From assembly GCF_009765865.1 (NCBI RefSeq), contig NZ_LMUQ01000021.1, forward strand, positions 63,126 through 95,979: DNA of 32,854 nucleotides, written 5' to 3'. Below are positions 26,579 through 32,854 of this stretch, piece after piece. The notes under the pieces were generated by a model, which did not search any database, was not told where the DNA came from, and saw only the letters and a list, made by a program, of their open reading frames with translations. This stretch comes from Acidisoma sp. L85. Lineage in GTDB: Bacteria > Pseudomonadota > Alphaproteobacteria > Acetobacterales > Acetobacteraceae. The stretch's first letter is position 1. Each line of letters opens with the position of its first letter. Made by a program: the position numbers and the translations under genes.

Positions 26579-27273
26579 CTGGTTCTAGAATGGAGGTCGT
26601 CACTCTTCTGGCCGACCAAGGCGGTGAGACGTCAAATTTGGCCGAGAAGGTTCTGGCGAGGCTTTTTGCGCATCAGATGCCCGAGGTGCTCCATGAGTTG
26701 GTCAAGGTCGGCAGCAGCGGCGGCTACGCCGGACGGTTCTCAGCCTGGGACAGAGGTGTGGCGCAGTTTGGGAAAGAACTCGAAAGGTTTGACTTCGTCA
26801 ACCTAGTGACGCCAGAGTTTCGTTGGCTAAAAGCAGAGTCGCTTAGCAGGCTCGACGGTGATGTTTTGAGCCTCGTCAGAAGAAGAGCAGTTGCTCTGGG
26901 CGAATTAGGCGTGCATGACGACCCGGTTGGCCACGGCCAACTGACTCGCTGCTGGCTAAGATCATCGTTTCTTCTGATGCCACCGGCAGAACTTCGGCTA
27001 CTACGGACGCTTGAGAGCGTCCAGTGCAGTGGACTATACGGTGCCTCGAAGCCGCCCGAAGGTCTTGCGTGCAGTCACGATCCGGATGACTTGACCTTGT
27101 CGAACGAGCGACTTCTTTCAAGCAGACTGCTCTCGCAGGGGTGCAGTATTGTTGATGTGATCTGGCTTGCGGCACGCGCGGAGAGCTTCATGGAGCTCGA
27201 AAGACCTCTTGGTGTTATCCCGAGTTGGCACGTGCAGCTTTCGACTCGCGATTTGGGCAAGGTATCTCTTTAG
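26575..27273 (+). CDS. Protein of unknown function in the glycan island
   Basis: I do not recognise a characterised domain. The 232-residue product starts at an ATG overlapping the previous stop, so it is translationally coupled to the glycosyltransferase. Striking segments are FDFVNLVTPEFRWLKAESL, RSSFLLMPPAELRLLRTLES and LLSSRLLSQGCSIVDVIWLA. These read like a GT-A-related accessory domain of the type found beside glycosyltransferases in Acetobacteraceae, but this is recollection and cannot be confirmed here. There is no signal peptide or membrane span. The coupling argues for a role in the same pathway. Confidence 0.65.
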   Translation: MTGSRMEVVTLLADQGGETSNLAEKVLARLFAHQMPEVLHELVKVGSSGGYAGRFSAWDRGVAQFGKELERFDFVNLVTPEFRWLKAESLSRLDGDVLSLVRRRAVALGELGVHDDPVGHGQLTRCWLRSSFLLMPPAELRLLRTLESVQCSGLYGASKPPEGLACSHDPDDLTLSNERLLSSRLLSQGCSIVDVIWLAARAESFMELERPLGVIPSWHVQLSTRDLGKVSL

Positions 27274-27365
27274 CTAGCCGCGAGGTGCATTAGCAGTCAC
27301 GAACTTGAAGGACTCCGCGAGCTATGTCTTTCTCACCGCACTTATCGAAATTCTCAATAACAAGA

Positions 27366-27478
27366 GAGGTTCCCCGGCGCTGCCGGTCTCGACTTCCCGC
27401 TTGGGGGCAGCACCCGCGGCGGCAAGGCATGGAGATGAGGGCCAAGCACAATGGGGCGAGATAACGACTTGACACACG
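27366..27478 (-). pseudogene. Frameshifted relic of a lytic transglycosylase 5' end
   Basis: The minus strand just upstream of gspG resembles the first third of the intact lytic transglycosylase gene at 29157-29573. A shared TATCTCGCC lies near the start. One frame then gives ALPPRVLPP against ALPPRVLPS, and a second frame gives VETGSAG against VEGGSAG, which contains the catalytic Glu. Small deletions separate the two frames, and similarity ends after about 110 nt. No protein can be made. The relic overlaps the 5' end of the longest gspG frame. Confidence 0.6.
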
Positions 27479-28011
27479 ATATCCTTAGCTTCACCCCTGA
27501 TGGCCGCAGTCTTCCTGAAGCGACTTGCGACGACGCAAGTATGATCGATGCGATCCCACATTCTCGCGGCTCCTTGCCAGAGGGGGAGGGCCACACGGAC
27601 GGCGAGGGCGGCTTCACGCTGCTGGAAGTCCTAGTTGTCATCGTGATCATCGGCCTTCTCGTCGGCTTTGTCGCGCCGGCCGTGCTGCACCAGCTCGGCG
27701 GCGCACGGATCTCGATCGCGAAGCAGTCGATCACACGCATTGGTACGGTGCTCGACATGTACAAACTCGATGTCGGCGACTATCCCAGCACTTCCGACGG
27801 GCTCCAAGCGCTGATCGACAGGCCCAGCGACGCGCAGAACTGGAATGGGCCTTATCTCAAAAGCGATTCGGGCGCACTCGATCCTTGGAACCATCCCTTT
27901 GTCTATCGCTACCCATCAGATCGCAGCGGGCATGACTACGATGTCTGCTCGCATGGTCCGAGCGCGAACAGCGATAGTGCCTCGGATAGCGGGATGATTT
28001 GCAATCAATGA
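27451..28011 (+). CDS. gspG: T2SS major pseudopilin GspG
   Basis: GspG forms the body of the pseudopilus. The motif GEGG|FTLLEVLVVIVIIGLLVG places cleavage after Gly54 of the longest frame, with Glu+5 at 59. The mature part has LYKLDVGDYPSTSDGLQALI-like content: MYKLDVGDYPSTSDGLQAL, WNGPYLKSDSGALDPWNHPF and DYDVCSHGPSANSDS, the usual GspG core and calcium-binding loop. With ATG 27451 (GGAGATGAGGG about 13 nt upstream) the leader would be 54 residues, far longer than usual. ATG 27541 or TTG 27574 would shorten it to 24 or 13. It is separated from the main gsp operon by about 12.6 kb and is the only GspG in the window. Confidence 0.92.
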   Translation: MGRDNDLTHDILSFTPDGRSLPEATCDDASMIDAIPHSRGSLPEGEGHTDGEGGFTLLEVLVVIVIIGLLVGFVAPAVLHQLGGARISIAKQSITRIGTVLDMYKLDVGDYPSTSDGLQALIDRPSDAQNWNGPYLKSDSGALDPWNHPFVYRYPSDRSGHDYDVCSHGPSANSDSASDSGMICNQ

Positions 28012-28423
28012 GCCGCGGTTTCTGACGTTAGTATAGCGGGAGACACACCCCGGTTTGAAGTCGAAAGCTTGCTTGTTAGGACAGACGGCTTGCGCAGAGC
28101 AGTGCACTGCCGCTATCGCGCGGGCCCTGCTCAGGGAGCTCTCGCTTCTTCGTGCGATCCGAAAGTGCTAGTTCGAGGACGAGTGTTCCCTTTTGTCCAT
28201 CACTGGTCTACGACGCGTGTTATAAAAACCGTCCCTGGTCTCGGCAGTTCTGCTCTGAAACCGGGGTGTTGCCACTCACTTAAGCGCCGCCTTAGACTAG
28301 GTTGTCTATCCCAATGCGTCTCGTATCTCCGGCCCGGATGTCTGTACGGGGTGGGAGCCATATCAAATTGATGACGTTAAGCGGCAGGACATCATAACCC
28401 ACTCCTTTCCCGTCTGGCTGCTG
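28012..28423. other. Intergenic stretch between gspG and gspO
   Basis: No convincing gene. A 100-codon frame (28069-28371) is Arg/Cys-rich with no domain and looks like chance. AGGA at 28386-28389 lies shortly before the gspO frame and could mark an upstream, non-ATG start for gspO. I see no clear promoter or terminator. Confidence 0.4.
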
Positions 28424-29143
28424 ATGCTGTTGCTTGGACCCATCATCGGCAGTTTCCTTGGCGTGCTCATCCGCCGCCTGCCGCGTGGTCGCCCGGTGGC
28501 TTTGGCGCGCTCCGCCTGCGAAAGCTGCGGGACCGTGTTGACGGCATGGGACTTAGTGCCGCTGGTGAATTATGGTCTGCAGCGCGGACGTTGCCGGCAC
28601 TGCGGGGCGGCAATCGGCCGATTTCACCCGGCGATCGAACTCGCAGCGATCGGTGTTGCGCTCTGGGCCATGACAATTGATAACGGAGATTGGCTTATCG
28701 CGGATTGCGTGCTCGGCTGGGTTCTGCTGGCGCTCGCGGTGTGCGACTGGCGGAGTTACAGCTTGCCGGATGCGCTGACGCTGCCGCTCATCCTGCTCGG
28801 TCTTGCCGCGACCTGGTATTTGCGTCCAGGGGAGCTGACGACGCATGCGCTCGCAGCCGCGCTTGCTTACATGGCATTTCGCGCATTGTCCTGGCTATAT
28901 CGCGGGCTGCGTGGACGCGACGGCCTCGGTCAGGGAGATGCGAAGCTGCTAGCGGCGGCGGGCGCTTGGGTCGGGCTTGTGGCGCTCGGCGACGTCGTTC
29001 TCGTGGCGGCGACGATCGGGCTTCTGCTCGCGGTTATCCTCGCGTTGCGCGCGGGCCGCCCGCTATCGGGCCAGACCGTTCTGCCCTTCGGCCCCTGCCT
29101 CGCATTTGCCACCTGGGTCGTCTGGCTCTACATGCCGGCTTGA
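28424..29143 (+). CDS. gspO: Prepilin peptidase GspO (A24 aspartic protease)
   Basis: This inner-membrane aspartic protease cleaves, and usually N-methylates, the pseudopilins GspG, H, I, J and K. The N-terminal domain has the four-cysteine zinc site CESC (32-35) and CRHC (57-60). The catalytic aspartates are Asp108 in AVCDWRSYSLPD and Asp172 in GLGQGDAKLL. About six further hydrophobic segments follow. The ATG at 28424 gives 239 residues but begins inside the first hydrophobic helix (IIGSFLGVLIRRLPRGRP); the open frame extends upstream as HSFPVWLL without a standard start codon. The protein may therefore be slightly longer. It is the only prepilin peptidase in the window and converges closely on the transglycosylase gene. 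Confidence 0.92.
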   Translation: MLLLGPIIGSFLGVLIRRLPRGRPVALARSACESCGTVLTAWDLVPLVNYGLQRGRCRHCGAAIGRFHPAIELAAIGVALWAMTIDNGDWLIADCVLGWVLLALAVCDWRSYSLPDALTLPLILLGLAATWYLRPGELTTHALAAALAYMAFRALSWLYRGLRGRDGLGQGDAKLLAAAGAWVGLVALGDVVLVAATIGLLLAVILALRAGRPLSGQTVLPFGPCLAFATWVVWLYMPA

Positions 29144-29156
29144 TGAGTTTAAATTG

Positions 29157-29573
29157 TCATTGTGATGGTTTGTCGCTTTCGAAGAGAAGACGAGCCGCGC
29201 GCAGCACCTCGCGCCGGTACCCCTCGCCGAGCATAGTGGTATGGGAGTGGTAGTAGCCCACCGCACGTAGCAAATCGCCATGTGCCTGATCGAGATAGGT
29301 CCTCAGGATCGCACCGGCGGCGGCGATGTTGAAGCAAGGCCGGCTGATGAGACGGTTGCGGACGACGACAGCGGGCAGCGTCGTGTAGGCTTCCAACGCC
29401 GGAATCCAGATCGTGTTCACCTGCATTACGCCAAGATCAGCAGTGCCGTTTGTGTCCGGGCGCACCATGCCGGCGCTGCCGCCTTCCACGGCCTGGATCG
29501 AGGGCAGGACGCGCGGCGGCAGCGCGTAAATATGGGCGACTAGCGCCATACAGGCGAGATAGGGGATCGACAT
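29157..29573 (-). CDS. Small lytic transglycosylase (SLT family)
   Basis: The 138-residue protein has a short signal-like N-terminus (MSIPYLACMALVAHIYA), then an SLT goose-lysozyme-like domain. Glu30 in QAVEGGSAG is the likely catalytic acid, followed by TADLGVMQVN (45-53), a signature of IagB/VirB1-type enzymes, and FNIAAAGAILRTYL with AVGYYHS nearer the end. Such enzymes make local gaps in peptidoglycan for trans-envelope machines. It lies 13 nt from the end of gspO on the opposite strand, which suggests service to the T2SS. A broken copy lies beside gspG. Confidence 0.85.
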   Translation of the reverse strand: MSIPYLACMALVAHIYALPPRVLPSIQAVEGGSAGMVRPDTNGTADLGVMQVNTIWIPALEAYTTLPAVVVRNRLISRPCFNIAAAGAILRTYLDQAHGDLLRAVGYYHSHTTMLGEGYRREVLRAARLLFESDKPSQ

Positions 29574-30895
29574 TCAAAGTCCCGAGGTCCGCGGCACTAG
29601 ATGCGGGGTGCGGCCCTTCCTAAACAGCTTGCTACGCGCAACGATAGCGAGATAGAAGAACGAGTATCTGAACGCTTCATTTTCAAGCGAAAATTGTGGC
29701 TCCGAGTTCTCCCTCCCCAAGTTCTTGGGTTGCAACGCCAAACCAGACTGCTCGGGCCTCAGTCCACGTGGTCATTCTGGCTTTAGAAACAACCGCGGCG
29801 GGGCAGATGTGAGGAGTCCTAAGGCAGATTCGTGACGAAGCACAAATAAATCTCACTTAGTGAACGTGCCTACAGGTTGCGCCGAATAAAGGAAATGTCT
29901 CTTCCGTCGTCCAGGCCTGACTTTGAGCCTGTGTTCCGGCACCGATAACCGTTGCCGGCTTGTAGTCGCCGGTGGGCGACTCGCTAATTCAAAGAGCCTG
30001 TCTACGAGACATAACTTGGTTTAGATCGCGTAGCCATGGCAAGAAGTAGATCCGCTCGCTCTGCATTCCACGGACTGGACCATCCCGATCTTGCGGTTGG
30101 CCTCTCACGGACATACCAGTGGGCGGCCATTCAAGCTAGGACAGGACACTGTCTGCCGGAGCGGGACCCCGGCGTGAGGGCCGATCATCAAAGTTACCAT
30201 CCGATAGCTGACTAGTAGAATGATCCTCCACAAATTTATGGTTGTTGCAAGCCACTATGCTTCGATCTTGAGCCTCAATCGCTCTACAGTTTCTACGGCT
30301 CCCGTGATCGTGATTTCGTCACCGTGCGGGTGAGCCGCTACCGGGGAGACTCAAATAGCCGCAAAGCCTGGACAAGCAGATGGTAGCGATGGGGGTGGAT
30401 CCGCGCAGAAACATCCGTCTCTCCGAGGTGATGCTGTGGGCTTGGACCGGCCGGGTAACCGCGTCGGGGGTGTACCAGTCTTGGACATCCGTCCCCAGAC
30501 TGGCCGCAGATCAGCTTTCAGGACTCGTTTTTATTGCCCCGAGGACAGCACACGAGCTGATAGTCGCATTTTATTGGTCGGTGCGGGTTTGTCGGCCTGG
30601 ATCATATGGCAGATTGGCGCTGGTAAGCGCTGGGCGAGAAGCAGCCTGTGCCTGAGACTGGCGGCTGATGTATTGTGGGCGGCGACGCCGGCGTACAACA
30701 ACATTTGTGACTACATCTTCGCGATGTTCGATCTCGGACCCCAGGTCGTAGCGACCCACCTTGCGTATTCTTGCCCTCGCGGGTTATGGTTCGAGGAGAG
30801 CCTAATGGCCCGTGATGATCGCCAAAGAAAACGCGCGATCGGTCTGAGGCAAGAATTGTGATCAATACGAGGGCTCAGCGGGTGTTGAGCGTTCG
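29574..30895. other. 1.3-kb stretch without a convincing gene
   Basis: Open frames exist (for example 30036-30215, 30380-30655 and 30436-30861 on the plus strand), but they overlap one another, lack recognisable domains and have ordinary composition for random GC-rich frames. The 30436-30861 frame has one hydrophobic patch (RILLVGAGLSAWIIWQIGAG) and could be a degraded gene. The sequence is more AT-rich near 29650-29900. It probably contains the sigma-factor promoter, which I could not locate with confidence. Confidence 0.4.
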
Positions 30896-31495
30896 ATGCA
30901 TCTCGGGCCATTCTTGATGCATGGACTCGCCACTCTGATGCCTGAGTTCCGTCCCGCGACTAGACTGGCAGTCTGTATTGAGGCCGTCGCTGTGTCGCGC
31001 GACCGCACAGCGTTTACGGTTCTCTTCCGATACTATACACCTCGCTTGAAGACTTACTTCGGTCGGAGAGGGTTGACACCGACCGCAGCCGACGACCTGG
31101 CGCAGGAGACCATGCTCAGGCTCTGGGACAAGGCCCATTACTTTGACCCCGAGAAGGGCCATCCCTCTGCGTGGGTATTTACAATCGCTCGCAACTTACT
31201 CGTCTCGGGATTTCGAAAACCGCGCCTTCGTGTTGTGGACGCCGATGTATCAGCATTTGAGGATCCCAATCCCCGGCCTGACGAGCAGCTAGCTATGAAC
31301 GAGTCTGACGTAGAATTGCGACAGGCGATGTCGGCGCTGCCCGAGATGCTTGTCGATCTGCTGGAAGCGTCGGTCCTTGACGGGAAATCGCATCAGCAGA
31401 TCGCGCAGCAGCAAAATTTGCCTCTCGGAACGGTCAAATCACACCTTAGGCGAACTTTAAAGCGGCTTCGCCTCGTATTACCTCAAGAGCCATGA
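30896..31495 (+). CDS. ECF sigma factor, RpoE-like (ECF11 type)
   Basis: An extracytoplasmic-function sigma factor of 199 residues. Region 2 spans FTVLFRYYTPRLKTYFGRRG to AWVFTIARNLLVSGFRK and includes DDLAQETMLRLWDKA. Region 4 is ELRQAMSALPEMLVDLLEAS followed by HQQIAQQQNLPLGTVKSHLR, the DNA-binding helix-turn-helix. The stop overlaps the ChrR-like gene (ATGA), the arrangement known for RpoE-ChrR, which responds to singlet oxygen in Rhodobacter sphaeroides. ATG codons at 30917 and 30938 are alternative starts, and none has a strong ribosome-binding site. The target genes are unknown; the ferritin-like gene is one candidate. Confidence 0.9.
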   Translation: MHLGPFLMHGLATLMPEFRPATRLAVCIEAVAVSRDRTAFTVLFRYYTPRLKTYFGRRGLTPTAADDLAQETMLRLWDKAHYFDPEKGHPSAWVFTIARNLLVSGFRKPRLRVVDADVSAFEDPNPRPDEQLAMNESDVELRQAMSALPEMLVDLLEASVLDGKSHQQIAQQQNLPLGTVKSHLRRTLKRLRLVLPQEP

Positions 31496-32196
31496 CAGCA
31501 GATACCGGAATGCAGCCGCAAAGACATCCTTGCGATGCGACGCTGCTCGCTTATGCTACGGGCACTCTTGGCAAAGCGCACCGGTTGATCGTCGAGATCC
31601 ACGCGAAAAGCTGCTCAATTTGCCAGGAAGCAATCCGCGCCGCTGAGCGGGTGGGTGGACTTCTGCTGGAAGAATTGCCGCCTACCTCAATGACGCCGGG
31701 CGCGCTTGAACTTTGTCTGGCTCAGCTGGAAACTAACGAGCGCTTACCATCCTCGCGTGGAGCGACTCGCTCGACATCGCATGACGAAGCTTGGTCAGCG
31801 CTCATGAAGGGAGGCTTTGTGCTTCCGCCGGAACTACAGAACCTCCGGCCTGGACGACTTCGCAGGCTTGCGCCGGGCATTCTCCATGCCACGCTTTTCA
31901 GCGACCGCGACGGTGGGTTGCACTTCATTCGCGTTTCGCCGGATTTCGCAGTTCCGCGGCATAGTCATCCAGCTGGCCTGGAGCTCACTTGCGTGTTGGC
32001 AGGGGCGTTCCACGATGAGAGCGGCCGATATCAGGCCGGGGACGTAAGTGAGCAGCCGGACTGCGACGGATTGGACCACGCGCATTTGGTTAAAGCTGAC
32101 CCACGAGACGGCTGTATCTGCATTTTGGCGGCGACTGGACGCCTTCGCTTCGCGGGCTTCTTACCTCGCATACTGCAACCAATCCTCCCCTTCTAA
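31492..32196 (+). CDS. ChrR-like zinc anti-sigma factor with cupin domain
   Basis: The 234-residue partner of the sigma factor. The N-terminal ZAS anti-sigma domain has His37, Cys41 and Cys44 (HAKSCSIC) plus an upstream histidine (RHPCDATLLAYATGTL). The C-terminal half is a ChrR-type cupin with HSHPAGLELTCVLAGAF (His157, His159, Glu164) and DHAHLVKADP (His196, His198), probable second zinc ligands. The spacing between the second His and the Glu is one residue longer than the pattern I recall for ChrR. In the characterised homologue the N-terminal domain holds the sigma factor, and the cupin is needed for release by singlet oxygen. The ATG overlaps the sigma-factor stop. Confidence 0.88.
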   Translation: MTADTGMQPQRHPCDATLLAYATGTLGKAHRLIVEIHAKSCSICQEAIRAAERVGGLLLEELPPTSMTPGALELCLAQLETNERLPSSRGATRSTSHDEAWSALMKGGFVLPPELQNLRPGRLRRLAPGILHATLFSDRDGGLHFIRVSPDFAVPRHSHPAGLELTCVLAGAFHDESGRYQAGDVSEQPDCDGLDHAHLVKADPRDGCICILAATGRLRFAGFLPRILQPILPF

Positions 32197-32204
32197 GAGT
32201 TCAT

Positions 32205-32353
32205 TCCGACTCTGATAGGCAACGTCCTATGCGCCGGATCAGGATGATGGCTGAGGCTGCGTAGAGGAAGGCTTCTGCGGAGGAGATGAGCCGTTCAACG
32301 TCGCGGTAGAAGCGGCGGTTGCGGCCGAGCCAAGCCAAGAACCGCTCGACATG
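32205..32353 (-). pseudogene. 3' end of an IS5-family transposase
   Basis: The minus strand reads AHVERFLAWLGRNRRFYRDV and then ERLISSAEAFLYAASAIILI, RRIGRCLSESE and a stop, the C-terminus of IS5-family (IS427-like) DDE transposases. The rest of the transposase is missing; the sequence changes abruptly at about 32353 into an IS110-type element. It begins only a few bases after the anti-sigma gene stop. Confidence 0.75.
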
Positions 32354-32426
32354 CGCTGATCGCGACCCGGCGGTTTAGTCTGCTGCACTGGAAGCGAGAC
32401 AAGCGGATGGGCCGCTTGCAGCGTCC

Positions 32427-32745
32427 TTGGAGGCGATCATGGCACACTATGTCGGGCTCGACGTTTCTGATAGAGACACCGCTATTCACGTCATCGACGA
32501 GACCGGAAAAATGGTCTGGCGGGGCAAGCGGGCCAGCGAGCCGGAGGTGATTGCCGCTGCCCTGCGGCGACACGCTCCGCACCTCGAGCGGGTCTGGCTC
32601 GAAACCGGACAGTTGGCACCCGGCTGTACCATTCTCTGAAGGACCTTGGTTTTCCGATTATCTGCCTCGATGCCCGTCATGCACGGGCGGCGACGGCCCT
32701 GCAGCGAAACAAAACCGATGCCCGCGACGCCGAGACATTGGCGCA
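32427..32745 (+). pseudogene. 5' part of an IS110-family transposase, frameshifted
   Basis: The ATG at 32439 starts MAHYVGLDVSDRDTAIHVID, the N-terminal DEDD domain of IS110 transposases, and continues to VWLETGQLAP. A one-base loss near 32620 (CCCGGCTG where a tryptophan codon is expected) shifts the frame; the +1 frame then continues LYHSLKDLGFPIICLDARHA and NKTDARDAETLAQ before a stop. After about 32750 the similarity ends. It is not functional. Confidence 0.8.
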
Positions 32746-32753
32746 GCGATGAA

Positions 32754-32854
32754 CCGCCTTATACCAAGGCCCGTTGATCGCAACCGCTATGCCCAGTCCC
32801 GAGAACCGATTGAGATGATCGTCCACGGCTGATCGGCGAGCTTATTCCAGGCGT
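32754..32854 (-). pseudogene. Probable 3' end of an IS630-type transposase
   Basis: The minus strand gives AWNKLADQPWTIISIGSRDWA, close to the C-terminal end I associate with IS630-family transposases (tryptophan, then proline, then SIG and RDW). The element runs off the right edge of the window, so the upstream part and its integrity are unknown. It abuts the IS110 remnant. Confidence 0.45.

Noticed and set aside
28069-28371. 100-codon plus-strand frame between gspG and gspO
   Set aside because: Arg/Cys-rich, no domain, and poor start context.
30436-30861. 141-codon plus-strand frame upstream of the sigma factor
   Set aside because: One hydrophobic patch only, overlapping competing frames and no homology I can name; it could be a relic, but I cannot support a gene.

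Overview
The window looks like part of a large plasmid or other secondary replicon from an alphaproteobacterium, most likely Rhodospirillales/Acetobacteraceae. That placement is an inference. It rests on the RPA-type replication initiator, the gsp gene style (GspL and GspM of the short alphaproteobacterial type), the ECF11-like RpoE/ChrR pair, the high GC content with frequent GTG and TTG starts, and the insertion-sequence types. No database search was possible.

Left end (about 1-3200): an iteron-type replication origin. A minus-strand RepA gene (608-1675) is flanked on both sides by about 14 copies of a 17-bp element, consensus GGCTGRYAATCTGCACA. Decayed insertion sequences follow (an IS21 istB remnant and the 3' part of an IS110-type transposase), then a degenerate tRNA-Gly(UCC)-like sequence. 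Positions 3176-3981 hold nothing I can name. A small predicted lipoprotein gene (3982-4407, minus) diverges from the secretion operon.

Centre-left (about 4600-14810): a compact type II secretion (T2SS) operon in the order gspE-F-H-I-J-L-M-C/N-D-K, with most genes overlapping by 4-11 nt. The secretin GspD carries its own lipobox, so it may pilot itself to the outer membrane in the manner known for the lipo-secretin HxcQ. The major pseudopilin gspG and the prepilin peptidase gspO are absent here. They lie 12-14 kb further on (27451-29143) beside a lytic transglycosylase. A frameshifted relic of a second transglycosylase lies directly upstream of gspG, which points to rearrangement of an originally contiguous locus.

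Middle (14810-27273): directly after gspK is a Tat-signal ferritin-like protein with a full set of diiron-type ligands, the best candidate cargo for this T2SS. Next comes a glycan-modification island: a minus-strand FkbM-type methyltransferase, then plus-strand genes for a 1516-residue protein (FkbM methyltransferase, coiled coil and three glycosyltransferase domains), a second large glycosyltransferase, a coiled-coil protein translationally coupled to a third glycosyltransferase, and an unrecognised protein.

Right end (29157-32854): the lytic transglycosylase, a 1.3-kb stretch without a convincing gene, an ECF sigma factor overlapping its ChrR-like zinc anti-sigma factor, and fragments of IS5, IS110 and probable IS630 elements.

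Working model (inference): the plasmid encodes a self-contained export module. Tat moves a folded ferritin-like protein to the periplasm, the lipo-secretin T2SS moves it out, the glycosylation genes decorate the cargo or the surface that receives it, and the ECF/ChrR pair may link expression to photo-oxidative stress.
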